DNA of 64,000 nucleotides from Robertmurraya kyonggiensis (GCF_005116465.1 NZ_SWBM01000003.1:310001-374000), one strand, 5' to 3'. Positions 36,669 through 45,469 are shown, numbered from the stretch's first letter. A program made the numbers and translations. The notes: a model not told the origin generated them from the letters alone.

Positions 36669-37919
36669 ATGAGTAAGTCAAAAGACGCTCTCATACGTGT
36701 TGAAAATGTTTCGAAAACCTTTGGAAAAGAAACAGACAAGGCTCTTGAATTGCGAAGGTCTGGAAAAGGGAAAGACGAAGTGGAATCCGAAACAAAAACA
36801 ACGGTTGCGATACTGGATGCTTCTTTTGAAGTAAAGCAAGGAGAAACCTTTGTTTTAATCGGCCTGTCCGGTAGTGGAAAGTCCACCCTTCTTCGTTGTC
36901 TAAATGGGCTCATTCCTCCTACTGAAGGCATGGTGTATTTAGAGAACGACGACATTGCTCATATGGGGAAAAAGCAGCTCCAGCAAATTCGCCGTAATAA
37001 GATGGGCATGGTTTTTCAAAATGTTGGCCTGTTGCCGAATCGAACTGTTTTAGAAAATATTACGTTTGGTTTAGAAATAAACGGAGTTCCGGCTCATTTG
37101 CGTAATAAAAAAGGGCGAGATGCTTTGGAGTTAGTTGGGCTTAATGGTCAAGCATATAAACGAATCCATGAATTATCCGGCGGGATGCAGCAACGGGTAG
37201 GATTAGCACGGGCACTTGCCTCTAATCAGGAAATTTTACTAATGGATGAACCCTTTTCCGCATTGGACCCCCTCATTCGCCGTGAAATGCAAAAATTATT
37301 TTTGGATATCCAAGATGAGATTCATAAGACCGTTATCTTTGTGACTCATGATTTAGATGAGGCGTTAACACTTGGACAACGGGCAGCAGTTATGAAAGAT
37401 GGTGAAATTGTTCAAATTGGAACAGCTGAGGATATTTTGAGCCACCCGGCTACTGAATATGTAAAGAGACTTGTTCAGGATGTGGATTATAGTAAAATTC
37501 GCCAGGCGAAAAGCGCAATGAGCACTGTCGATTTATTCGCTTTGGAGCATGAATCCCCTCAGGTTGTGTTACGGAGAATGAAGGCAAAAAAACTATCGTC
37601 AATCCTTGTGGTGAATGATTCGCAAATGTTAATAGGTGCAGTGCCTTTAGAGAGAGTAGCTGAGTTTGTTGAATTTCATAAGCCTAATTTAACGGGGATT
37701 AAGCTAGAGAATTCGATGTGTGTTCATCCTGATGTTGCTTTACGAGAAGTCATTCCCCTATTTGTGAATCGTCATTTACCTGTTGCTGTTGTCAATGAAC
37801 AAAACCGTTTGATTGGACAAATCGATAAAGATTCATTGATTGCTAGTTTAACTGAGCAGATAGATGTAGATTCTGAAACTGTTAATGAAATGCTCCAAAA
37901 GGAGGTATTGCAAAAATGA
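36669..37919 (+). CDS. Glycine betaine/proline ABC transporter ATP-binding protein
   Basis: A 416-residue ProV/OpuAA-type ATPase: Walker A GLSGSGKST, Q-loop MVFQNVGLLPNRTV, signature LSGGMQQRVGLARAL, Walker B ILLMDEPFSALDP and switch FVTHDLDEAL. The C-terminal ~110 residues hold two CBS domains (…LRRMKAKKLSSILVVND … IPLFVNRHLPVAVVNEQNRLIGQI), which sense ionic strength in OpuA. AAGGGAG sits 8 bases before ATG 36669. It overlaps the permease start by 4 bp. In this setting the importer probably serves feeding on betaine, not only osmoprotection. Confidence 0.9.
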   Translation: MSKSKDALIRVENVSKTFGKETDKALELRRSGKGKDEVESETKTTVAILDASFEVKQGETFVLIGLSGSGKSTLLRCLNGLIPPTEGMVYLENDDIAHMGKKQLQQIRRNKMGMVFQNVGLLPNRTVLENITFGLEINGVPAHLRNKKGRDALELVGLNGQAYKRIHELSGGMQQRVGLARALASNQEILLMDEPFSALDPLIRREMQKLFLDIQDEIHKTVIFVTHDLDEALTLGQRAAVMKDGEIVQIGTAEDILSHPATEYVKRLVQDVDYSKIRQAKSAMSTVDLFALEHESPQVVLRRMKAKKLSSILVVNDSQMLIGAVPLERVAEFVEFHKPNLTGIKLENSMCVHPDVALREVIPLFVNRHLPVAVVNEQNRLIGQIDKDSLIASLTEQIDVDSETVNEMLQKEVLQK

Positions 37920-38770
37920 ATATGGCGGTCGCTGGCATTCCCCGTATTCCTTTAGATGATTGGTCAAACTCTTTTATTGATTATTTGACCGAGAGCTTTT
38001 CTGTCGTTTTTGATGTGATAAATACGATGATTTCAAGTGTTATCGATAGTTTAGAATGGCTTTTGATGCTACCCCCTCCCCTCGTCATGCTAGTTTTGAT
38101 TGTCGGACTTTCTTGGTGGCTGACCAATTGGAAAATTGCTGCATTTACTGCTTTTGGCTTGTTTTTGATTATGAACCTAGGATTATGGCAAGCATCGATG
38201 TTAACATTATCGCTTGTGCTCGCCGCCACAATTATTTCTTTGCTATTCGGCATCCCTCTTGGAATTCTTGCCCACCGTTTTGATCGGGTAAAAGCTATTG
38301 TCATCCCGCTGTTAGATATCATGCAAACCATGCCTGCCTTCGTCTATTTGATACCTGCTGTCATCCTTTTTGGACTAGGAAATGTCACAGCACTGATTGC
38401 CACTTTCATTTTCGCGATGCCTCCAGCCGTCCGTTTAACATTATTAGGTTTGCAGCAAGTTCCGCAAACGACGTTAGAAGCAGCTGAAGCATTTGGTGCC
38501 ACTGAATGGCAAAAATTGTTCAAGGTTCAATTGCCCCTCGCTTTTCCAATGATTATGTCAGGAGTGAATCAAGTGATTATGCTATCTCTATCGATGGTCG
38601 TTATCTCCTCGATGGTTGGTGCTGGTGGCTTAGGAGCAGAAGTGTTAAGAAGCATCAGTTTGCTTGATGTGGGATTAGGATTCATCGGTGGAATTTCCGT
38701 CGTGATCATTGCGATTATTTTAGATCGATTGACCAATTTTTCAGCACAGAAAAAAGCAAATATATCGTAG
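37916..38770 (+). CDS. Glycine betaine/proline ABC transporter permease
   Basis: A 284-residue ProW/OpuAB-type membrane protein with 6-7 helices and the EAA loop QTTLEAAEAFGATEWQKLFKVQLPLAFP. The start is ATG 37916 with AAGGAGG upstream inside the ATPase gene. The permease lacks a fused binding domain; the binding protein is the next gene, 29 bp downstream. Closest relatives transport glycine betaine and proline betaine. Confidence 0.9.
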   Translation: MNMAVAGIPRIPLDDWSNSFIDYLTESFSVVFDVINTMISSVIDSLEWLLMLPPPLVMLVLIVGLSWWLTNWKIAAFTAFGLFLIMNLGLWQASMLTLSLVLAATIISLLFGIPLGILAHRFDRVKAIVIPLLDIMQTMPAFVYLIPAVILFGLGNVTALIATFIFAMPPAVRLTLLGLQQVPQTTLEAAEAFGATEWQKLFKVQLPLAFPMIMSGVNQVIMLSLSMVVISSMVGAGGLGAEVLRSISLLDVGLGFIGGISVVIIAIILDRLTNFSAQKKANIS

Positions 38771-38799
38771 AAATTAAGTAAAGAATGGAGTTGGAAGGG

Positions 38800-39699
38800 T
38801 TGAAGAAAACATGGTTATTGATTGTGTTTATGTTGGTATTAGTGTCAGCGGCCTGTAGCAATAGCGGAACGAGTGGTACCTCTAGTAGCGAAGGAGAGGA
38901 ATCTACAGGTACCGTTGATAAGTCAAAAGAGATCAAAATCGGGTATATTCCTTGGGATGAAGACGTGGCTGTCACCTACTTATGGAAGTATCTTTTAGAG
39001 GAAAAAGGCTACAAGGTCAATGCAACTCTTGCAGATGTAGCTCCTGTTTTCACTGGTGTTGCACAAGGAAGCATTGATTTATTTTTAGACGTATGGATGC
39101 CTTCGACTCACTCCACTTATATGGAGGATTACGGAAAGGATTTAGAGGTGCTTGGTACGTGGTACGACGAGGCTGACAATGGACTGGCTGTACCAGATTA
39201 TATGGACATTCAATCCATCGAAGAAGTAAAGGATTTGGCTGGTGATTTGGACAGCAAGATTGTTGGGATTGAGCCTGGAGCAGGATTGATGAGACTTTCA
39301 AGAGAAGCGATGCCAGAGTACGGTTTAGAGGATTGGACATTGGTGGAAAGCAGTACACCCGCTATGTTAGCCGAGCTTGAAAAAGCAGTTGCTGATCAAA
39401 AACCAATTGTCGTCACATTGTGGCGCCCTCACTGGGCATTTGAAGCGTATAATCTGCGTTACCTCGAAGACCCACAAAATATGATGAACCCGAATGGCAT
39501 TGAGGAGCTGCAATCAATCAGCCGCAAAGGATTCGCGGATGATTACCCTGAGGTTGCGGAGTGGATTTCTAATTTCAAGATTTCATTGTCTGACCTAGCA
39601 ACTTTAGAATCAGCGATTAAGGACGCCAGCGATGAGATGGATGGAGTTGAGAAGTGGGTTTCTGAGCATCAGGATGTGGCTGATGGTTGGGTAGAGTAG
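38800..39699 (+). CDS. Glycine betaine-binding lipoprotein (OpuAC/ProX type)
   Basis: A 299-residue lipoprotein of the OpuAC family. From the TTG at 38800 it begins (M)KKTWLLIVFMLVLVSAAC, a clean lipoprotein signal; GGAG is 9 bases upstream. An ATG at 38785 would add five residues and has a weaker site. IKIGYIPWDEDVAVTYLWKYLLEEKGY, LFLDVWMPSTHSTYMEDYG and VVTLWRPHWAFEAYNLRYLEDP supply the tryptophan/tyrosine residues that form the aromatic cage for quaternary ammonium ligands. It is the last gene of the cluster and is followed by a terminator. Confidence 0.88.
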   Translation: MKKTWLLIVFMLVLVSAACSNSGTSGTSSSEGEESTGTVDKSKEIKIGYIPWDEDVAVTYLWKYLLEEKGYKVNATLADVAPVFTGVAQGSIDLFLDVWMPSTHSTYMEDYGKDLEVLGTWYDEADNGLAVPDYMDIQSIEEVKDLAGDLDSKIVGIEPGAGLMRLSREAMPEYGLEDWTLVESSTPAMLAELEKAVADQKPIVVTLWRPHWAFEAYNLRYLEDPQNMMNPNGIEELQSISRKGFADDYPEVAEWISNFKISLSDLATLESAIKDASDEMDGVEKWVSEHQDVADGWVE

Positions 39700-39717
39700 T
39701 AAGAGAATTATAGATTG

Positions 39718-39758
39718 GAAGGTCACCATACTGGGTTGGGTGAATGGTGACCTTTCTA
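39718..39758 (+). terminator. Terminator of the betaine operon
   Basis: GGAAGGTCACCAT … ATGGTGACCTTTC stem (39718-39730 with 39743-39755), then TTTCTATT. Confidence 0.8.
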
Positions 39759-39822
39759 TTAGTGCTATGCGTTACAAGCTATAAATAAATTTCTTCTCTA
39801 GACTATCTATTCTTCTATTGAT

Positions 39823-40446
39823 TCAGTCTACTTGTTCTCCCCGCTTTTCTAAATCTCGAGTTGTTTTGCTTAGCTCAACGTCCTTCTGTTCCTTATAAGT
39901 TCCCATCAGATAATCAAAGGTGGGAGTTGTTACGCCATACCAGTAATTTTCATTCTTATAATGATGCCATTGATGAACTTTTTTCATCCAACGGCCCCAT
40001 GGGGAAATAGGTTTTATCGGACGGTGTGCAACAAAATGCTTCCATTCGTAGAATAGCAATAAGAGCATAACTCCAGCAATGAGAGCTATAGTCGTAACTA
40101 GGCTCGATGTAATCACATATGCAATTACACCAACTACAACAATATTAGGCAGGCTATACCAAAGTGGCAAGAATAATAAATGCAGTTCGTTTGGATTGGC
40201 GTGATGATCATAATGTATGAGCTTCATTATTTTTAGTAAAAAAGCGTTTTTAGGTGCCTTCATATGGAAAACAAACCTATGTGTTAAATACTCGATTAGA
40301 GTATATCCTAACATTCCCACTATAAAGGCTATCAACGTTTCGAAAGAGCTTAAATGAGCTATCGTGACTGCAAAACAAATAAGGAACAGACATCCCATAA
40401 TCAAGATATCCGGATAAAAGAAAAACGCTTTAACATGTTTTTTCAT
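39823..40446 (-). CDS. Sterol desaturase/fatty acid hydroxylase family protein
   Basis: A 207-residue membrane protein with four predicted helices and the histidine boxes of the fatty acid hydroxylase superfamily: HRFVFH, HYDHH, HFVAH and HQWHHYKNENYWYG, which bind a di-iron centre and hydroxylate or desaturate lipids or carotenoids. GGGAGG precedes the ATG. It stands alone, convergent with the betaine operon. Substrate unknown; bacterial homologues act on fatty acids or carotenoid ends. Confidence 0.85.
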   Translation of the reverse strand: MKKHVKAFFFYPDILIMGCLFLICFAVTIAHLSSFETLIAFIVGMLGYTLIEYLTHRFVFHMKAPKNAFLLKIMKLIHYDHHANPNELHLLFLPLWYSLPNIVVVGVIAYVITSSLVTTIALIAGVMLLLLFYEWKHFVAHRPIKPISPWGRWMKKVHQWHHYKNENYWYGVTTPTFDYLMGTYKEQKDVELSKTTRDLEKRGEQVD

Positions 40447-40555
40447 TGCTTAAACCTCCCACACATTTCTTTCTATACTTATATGGTACAAATGTCGTTC
40501 TGATTACCACTTAAAAAGGCACACTCGCATAGCAAGTGCACCTTCAGAGAATTCC

Positions 40556-41143
40556 TTATTTATGTTTCTTTTCAAAACAGATGCATTCATGAACTCTCTT
40601 GAATCTCTTTCTTATAAGTTCTTTATCTTCTCCCACATAATGCGCAAAGGCATGAACAGGATACAAACCTGGGATTTCTGATTTTAATACTCCCTTCAGT
40701 TCATCCCCACCTTCAAGATATACGTGCAAATAGGACTCTACATTTGTAAAACCATTCTTTTCGTACCATCGATTGACCCATCCATCATCTCGAGTCCAAG
40801 CCTCTAAACGATTTAATCCCTTTGCTTTTGCTATTTTTTCAACTTCATATAATAATTGACTGCCAATGCCTTTTTGACGATAGTCCGGATGAACCGCGAC
40901 ATGCCAGACCATTCCACCTAAGCCTTCTCCTCGTGAACAAACTGTTCTTTCCACAACTTCGTATTCAACGTCTAATATCCCCACAATTTGATCATCCTCA
41001 ATTGCCACTAGCTCAATCGCTGGATTTTCATATTTTTCTTTTTCTTGAAGGACATTATCAAAATACGCCGTGTCCAAAAAGGATAAAACTCTACAGCGTA
41101 CCCAACTGATTTCGTCTTTTGCTTGATAAGCTCTAATTTCCAT
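40556..41143 (-). CDS. GNAT family N-acetyltransferase
   Basis: A 195-residue GNAT protein (MEIRAYQAKDEISWVRCRVLSF). The acetyl-CoA loop is in VAVHPDYRQKGIGSQLLYEVEKIAKAKG, with the C-terminal WYEKNGF motif. Its C-terminal ~60 residues (YPVHAFAHYVGEDKELI…) are outside the common core and unrecognised. GGGAGG is 7 bases before ATG 41143. A short ORF with a strong ribosome site and a terminator lie between the likely promoter and this gene, which suggests regulated readthrough. Acceptor substrate unknown; a ribosome-related antibiotic is one idea. Confidence 0.8.
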   Translation of the reverse strand: MEIRAYQAKDEISWVRCRVLSFLDTAYFDNVLQEKEKYENPAIELVAIEDDQIVGILDVEYEVVERTVCSRGEGLGGMVWHVAVHPDYRQKGIGSQLLYEVEKIAKAKGLNRLEAWTRDDGWVNRWYEKNGFTNVESYLHVYLEGGDELKGVLKSEIPGLYPVHAFAHYVGEDKELIRKRFKRVHECICFEKKHK

Positions 41144-41176
41144 TTTTTCCTCCCTATTTGTTGTTCTCCTCTCCCC

Positions 41177-41209
41177 AAAAATAAAAGACCTCCGAATACA
41201 CGAAGGCCT
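41177..41209 (-). terminator. Terminator/attenuator upstream of the GNAT gene
   Basis: Minus strand: AGGCCTTCG-TGTATT-CGGAGGTCT (41201-41209 with 41186-41194; two G-T pairs), then TTTTATTTTT. It lies 8 nt after the leader ORF stop and 34 nt before the GNAT start codon. Confidence 0.75.
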
Positions 41210-41216
41210 CAACATT

Positions 41217-41288
41217 CTAAATATCATTCATATTTATGGGGATTGAACCATCGTAATTTATCACATTTATAGAATTTTTAATTATCAT
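41217..41288 (-). CDS. Putative 23-residue leader peptide
   Basis: ATG 41288 is preceded by AAGGAGGGG at 7-8 bases, one of the best ribosome sites in the window, and starts a frame of 23 codons (MIIKNSINVINYDGSIPINM, then NDI and stop) that ends just before a terminator. GGGGATTG in its ribosome site can pair with CAATCCCC inside the ORF (41291-41298 with 41238-41245). This is the architecture of translation-coupled attenuation. The peptide has no recognised family; a real leader ORF is inferred from layout only. Confidence 0.55.
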   Translation of the reverse strand: MIIKNSINVINYDGSIPINMNDI

Positions 41289-41328
41289 GGCAATCCCCTC
41301 CTTTATCCGTTCATTTATTTACTCTCTA

Positions 41329-41334
41329 ATTATA
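41329..41334 (-). promoter_or_regulatory. Candidate -10 element for the leader/GNAT transcript
   Basis: Minus strand TATAAT, with a weak -35 region (TAGATT) at 17 bp. It would start a transcript ~20 nt before the leader ribosome site. Confidence 0.5.
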
Positions 41335-41358
41335 TCGAATTTTCAAATAATAATCTAT

Positions 41359-41895
41359 CTATTTCACATATTCTATCAACCAGCAATCGCGATACTCACC
41401 CTCATGCAGTTCTCTTTTCGGTAAAAGTTTCACCTTTTTAAAACCACACTTTTCATAACAACGAAGAGCTCGTTCATTCCAAGTTTGAGGGTCCATGACC
41501 ACTCTGTTTGCCTGCTTCTCCTCAACTAAAAACTCTAACGTAGACTTAACAAGCAGCGTACCAATTCCCCGATTCCAATACTCAGTCTCTCCAATAAACT
41601 GGTCCATTCCATAAATCACATCCGGTACTTCATCATATCCATAAACTTTTCGCTCTTCTTCATCCACTAGATAAAATTGAATATATCCAATTTCAACATT
41701 TTCGAATTCTACAATGCACCTAGCCAAACCATTTTCACGCTCATAAAACGTCTTATTTACTTGCTCTATATCAAAAGGATTATCCCTGCCCTCATAAAAC
41801 TCTAGAACTCTAGGATCAGAAAGCCATTTCACTAATAAGAGATTATCTTCTATTTCTAATTCACGAACAATTAACTTACCGTTTTGAAAAAGCAT
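41359..41895 (-). CDS. Aminoglycoside 6'-N-acetyltransferase-like GNAT (AAC(6') type)
   Basis: A 178-residue GNAT enzyme that resembles the acetyltransferase half of AAC(6')-Ie: LVKWLSDPRVLEFYEGRDNPFD, VIYGMDQFIGETEYWNRGIGT and YEKCGFKKVKLLPKRELHEGEYRDCWLIEY follow that family block by block. Such enzymes acetylate the 6'-amino group of aminoglycosides. TAGGAGAG precedes ATG 41895. It begins 37 bp after the GntR gene stop and may share that transcript. Activity on real drugs is unproven; chromosomal Bacillus relatives often have weak or unknown activity. Confidence 0.8.
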   Translation of the reverse strand: MLFQNGKLIVRELEIEDNLLLVKWLSDPRVLEFYEGRDNPFDIEQVNKTFYERENGLARCIVEFENVEIGYIQFYLVDEEERKVYGYDEVPDVIYGMDQFIGETEYWNRGIGTLLVKSTLEFLVEEKQANRVVMDPQTWNERALRCYEKCGFKKVKLLPKRELHEGEYRDCWLIEYVK

Positions 41896-41932
41896 TTTTA
41901 TCTCTCCTAATGATACCATTATCATTCTTTAC

Positions 41933-42634
41933 TTAACTGTTCTGAAAATCGAAGTGAAGTAAACTCTGAGACCCCTTATTCGTTAAAAGATGCTCAATTA
42001 GTGCCACTGGATTCTCATTTTGGTCAAATGCTATTCTCCATAGTAATAGTACGGGTGACCCTTTATCCAACTTTAATATCGATAAATCTTCATCCACTAC
42101 TCGAGGTTCAAGCATCAGGCGAGTCTTAGATATGCTTATTCCGGCATGCTCCAAAGCTGGAATGACCAATTCATAATTCGAAATGTTTTCAAAGAGATTC
42201 CCATTATCCAATCGTTCAGGTATCCAAATCTTTTCAAAATCAACAGGTTCCCCTTTATGAAAAGCAAGACGTTCCATGTAAATCATCTTATCCTCTGAAT
42301 TAAGTTTTAACATTTCTTTAATAAATATAGAGGGGTTCTTATCACGAGAGACCTGTAATAATTTGTGTTCGATATGTTTTTTATCAAATAGACGATCTTT
42401 TAATACAGAGCCTAGTAGTTTGTAATCGTTCTTTCCTACAAACATTCCAAGTCCATGTCGTTTTTCAATGAGACCTTCATCACATAAATCCTGTACAGCT
42501 CTACGTACTGTAATTCTGCTTACTCCAAACTGGTTACACAAGTCATTTTCGGTAGGAATTTTATCCGTCCAAATATTATTTTGAATATGCTCTCTAATTT
42601 GATCAGCTACTTGTTGATATAAAGGTTGACTCAT
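41933..42634 (-). CDS. GntR family regulator (HutC/UTRA type)
   Basis: A 233-residue regulator: GntR winged HTH at residues 1-70 (LYQQVADQIREHIQNN … IPTENDLCNQFGVSRITVRRAVQDLCDEGLI) and a UTRA ligand domain to the end. AGAGGG precedes the ATG. It is divergent from the enolase/symporter/lyase operon across a 254-bp gap and is the probable repressor of that operon. The gap has three GTTATAG repeats that may be its binding sites. The effector is presumably the operon's substrate. Confidence 0.87.
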   Translation of the reverse strand: MSQPLYQQVADQIREHIQNNIWTDKIPTENDLCNQFGVSRITVRRAVQDLCDEGLIEKRHGLGMFVGKNDYKLLGSVLKDRLFDKKHIEHKLLQVSRDKNPSIFIKEMLKLNSEDKMIYMERLAFHKGEPVDFEKIWIPERLDNGNLFENISNYELVIPALEHAGISISKTRLMLEPRVVDEDLSILKLDKGSPVLLLWRIAFDQNENPVALIEHLLTNKGSQSLLHFDFQNS

Positions 42635-42711
42635 AAAAGCTTCCCTCTCTTTTTTAATTTTCTAAAAATTTGTATTAAAATTAAAGGAATTTAATATAGT
42701 TATACAGAATA

Positions 42712-42754
42712 AGTTGTTATAGTCATCATAGACGTTATAGATGTTATAGCATTC
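42712..42754. promoter_or_regulatory. Candidate GntR operator region (GTTATAG repeats)
   Basis: Three direct GTTATAG copies lie between ~42712 and 42754, in the gap between the divergent GntR gene and enolase operon. The spacing is irregular; function is inferred from position. Confidence 0.4.
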
Positions 42755-42888
42755 TCACTTAAACATACCATTTTTTACCTAAAATTTCAAATAGAAAGGA
42801 AGATTTGAATGTGAAATATTGATAGATTACCAGAGGCAGTCATAAACATAATTCATACTGGCAAAAAAACTGATTAGGAGTGAAAATC

Positions 42889-43998
42889 TTGAAAATTATC
42901 GATATTAAGGCAACACCTATACGAATGCCACTTAAAGAAGCTTTTGATGGTTCAACTTACGGTATGACTGAACGATGTACGATCATAACCGAAGTTATCA
43001 CTGATGAAGGAATTAATGGAAGAACATTTCTTGGAGATAATCGTGATCATCAAGCAGAAGTTGTAGCTTTGATTAATAACAATATGAGAACAATCCTCTT
43101 AAGCGAAGATCCAACTTGTATAGAAAGATGCTGGCAAAAGATGTTTCAATTAACGATTCGGTTAGGAAATCGTCCACAAATTTGCTCTGCTATCGCAGCA
43201 GTTGATGCAGCATTGTGGGATCTTTTAGGAAAAGCCAGTAATCAACCTATCTATAAGCTAGTAGGTGGTTACAGTGATACAGTAAAACCAATGATCATTG
43301 GTGGCTATTACGGCAAAGACCGCGATAGCCAATATCTTTGTGAAGAAATGCTAGATTTTAAGGAACAAGGGTTTGCTGGAGCAAAAATTAAAGTTGGTGG
43401 ACTCTCCCCCCGAGAAGATGCAAATCGTATTGAAGCAGTCAGAGGTGCTATAGGTGAAGATTTCATTATTGCTTGTGATGCTAATCAAGGTTGGACTCGT
43501 TTTGAAGCAGTTGAGTTTGGTTTGAGAGTCAGAGATTTAGATATTGCATGGTTTGAAGAACCAGTTCAATGGCATGACTATATTCCAGGAATGAGATACG
43601 TTCGGGAACAGACAGGTTTGGCTGTCAATGCCGGACAAAGTGACTTCTATCATGATGGTTGTAGACGTATGATCGAAGCTAGATCTGTAGATATCATCAA
43701 CTACGATGTGTCAGGTGGAAGTGGAATTAGCGATTGGTTAAAGGTTGCACGAATGGCTGAGCTATATCAAATCAGAATGGCTCATCATGAAGACCCTCTA
43801 ATTGCGATGCACTTGTTAGCAGGTATTTCTCTAGGGCTTTATCCAGAGTATTTTTCAGAAATTCGGGATCCACTTACACCAAATATTGTTGTAAACCAAC
43901 CAAAGATTCAAGATGGAAAGATAAAAGTAAGTGAACAACCTGGATTTGGCTTAGAATTTGATGAAGACTTTATTAAAAAGTATAGAGTAGACCAATAG
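42889..43998 (+). CDS. Mandelate racemase/muconate lactonizing enzyme family protein
   Basis: A 369-residue enolase-superfamily enzyme. The barrel has AKIKVGG (the KxK base), metal ligands in ACDANQG and WFEEPVQW, and the general base His in MAHHEDPL, marking the mandelate racemase subgroup. The third metal-ligand position, usually Glu, reads NAGQSDF (Gln), as in some uncharacterized clades. The chemistry is proton removal next to a carboxylate, giving racemization or dehydration. The start is TTG 42889, with TAGGAG 8 bases upstream. It is the first gene of a three-gene unit with an SSS symporter and an ASL-type lyase. Confidence 0.83.
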   Translation: MKIIDIKATPIRMPLKEAFDGSTYGMTERCTIITEVITDEGINGRTFLGDNRDHQAEVVALINNNMRTILLSEDPTCIERCWQKMFQLTIRLGNRPQICSAIAAVDAALWDLLGKASNQPIYKLVGGYSDTVKPMIIGGYYGKDRDSQYLCEEMLDFKEQGFAGAKIKVGGLSPREDANRIEAVRGAIGEDFIIACDANQGWTRFEAVEFGLRVRDLDIAWFEEPVQWHDYIPGMRYVREQTGLAVNAGQSDFYHDGCRRMIEARSVDIINYDVSGGSGISDWLKVARMAELYQIRMAHHEDPLIAMHLLAGISLGLYPEYFSEIRDPLTPNIVVNQPKIQDGKIKVSEQPGFGLEFDEDFIKKYRVDQ

Positions 43999-44041
43999 CT
44001 TTCTCTAATATTAAAAATCTCAATTTATGGAGGAAACAAGT

Positions 44042-45469
44042 ATGATTATTGCCATGATGATTTTCTTTATTGTAGCTAATTTAGCTCTCGGCTTTTGGTC
44101 TGCCAGACGGACAAAGAATAGTAAAGACTATATGCTTGGTGATCGAAAAATGGGAACTGGAGTGTTAATTTTCACAACATTCGCTACTTCTCTCGGAGCA
44201 GGTGATATGTTAGGCTATCCAGCTTTAGGGTACATACAAGGCTGGTCCTCCTTACACTTTATTTTAGCGATGCCCGTAGTCATCATTATTATGGCTCTGA
44301 CAGTAGGTAAAAGATATTATGATTTAAAAGTAACTACGATAAGTGACCTAGTTTGTAGAATTTATGGAGAGAACAAATATCTCCGTATTATCCCGAGTAT
44401 CTGTATTTCTTTAGGGATGCTCTCCTGGTTAGCTGCACAATATTCTGCATTTGGTAAAACACTGAACTTGTTGACTGGCGCGGATCCCCTCATTGGACTA
44501 TTAATAGGTGCAGCTCTATTTATCTCCTATACTGTGGTAGGTGGATTGGTGAGCGTTATTTACACAGATGTACTTCAGGGACTATTTTTGGCAATCGGTG
44601 TCATTGCTGTGTTTATTGCCGTCACAATGCACGGCGGTGGATTTGTTGAAGTACAACAAGGATTGCCAGCAGACTATTCAACATTTATAGGACCCGTTGG
44701 TACGATTACTATTTTAATGTTCTGGTTAAATAAGGGACTTTCTAGATTCACGAACTTTCCATATTGGCAACGTATCGGTAGCGCCAAAGATGCCAAAACA
44801 GGGATACGCGGAATCATACTCGGAATGGTTGTTACCGGTATTTTAGGAGTTGCACTTGCCCTCACAGGGATGGCCGCATATAAAATTAATCCAGGTGGGA
44901 TGAGCGACCCTGAAATGATTTTTGCCGAATACTCCGTATCTTTATTTCCAAAATGGTTAGCTGGATTTTTCCTCGGTGCCTTGTGGGCAGCAATTCTAAG
45001 CTCTGCAGCAGGATTTTTGAATTCTTCAACGACTCTTCTAGGACACGACCTCTGGTTTAAGGTGATTAAAAAGGGCCAACGCTCTGAAGGTGCACTTCTG
45101 AAAGATTTACGGATTATTACGTTAGTTATCGGTGTCGGAACTTTGCTAATTGCTTGGTTAGTTCCAAGTGTACTTAGCCTATTTATTTGGGCTGGTGTCT
45201 GGCTTACCCCTCCCCTCATTCCTGTTCTTTGTGCTGCTATATTCGACAGAAAAGGAGATAAAATACCAAAAAATTATCTTATTCTCAGTATGATCCTTTC
45301 AGGTATTGTGGGTGTAGTTTTTGAAATGATTCCGTCACTAAAAGCATTACTAAGTGGTGGTACGATTCCTGCGTTTGTAACATCCTTGGTTATCATTCTA
45401 ATTGGTGCAATGGTAGGTTATTTTGATAAAAAACACCATAATAATATAAACACACAACGCGTTTTATAG
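44042..45469 (+). CDS. Sodium:solute symporter family protein
   Basis: A 475-residue SSS-family importer with ~13 predicted helices: NLALGFWSARRTKNSKDYMLGDRK near the N-terminus, FATSLGAGDMLGYPALGYIQGW in helix 2, and WAAILSSAAGFLNSSTTLLGHDLW later, which carries the Ser/Thr Na+-site region. ATG 44042 has GGAGG 7-8 bases upstream. It follows the enolase gene by 43 bp and precedes the lyase gene. It likely imports the carboxylic substrate handled by both enzymes; proline, pantothenate or sugar-acid symporters are other members. Confidence 0.87.
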   Translation: MIIAMMIFFIVANLALGFWSARRTKNSKDYMLGDRKMGTGVLIFTTFATSLGAGDMLGYPALGYIQGWSSLHFILAMPVVIIIMALTVGKRYYDLKVTTISDLVCRIYGENKYLRIIPSICISLGMLSWLAAQYSAFGKTLNLLTGADPLIGLLIGAALFISYTVVGGLVSVIYTDVLQGLFLAIGVIAVFIAVTMHGGGFVEVQQGLPADYSTFIGPVGTITILMFWLNKGLSRFTNFPYWQRIGSAKDAKTGIRGIILGMVVTGILGVALALTGMAAYKINPGGMSDPEMIFAEYSVSLFPKWLAGFFLGALWAAILSSAAGFLNSSTTLLGHDLWFKVIKKGQRSEGALLKDLRIITLVIGVGTLLIAWLVPSVLSLFIWAGVWLTPPLIPVLCAAIFDRKGDKIPKNYLILSMILSGIVGVVFEMIPSLKALLSGGTIPAFVTSLVIILIGAMVGYFDKKHHNNINTQRVL

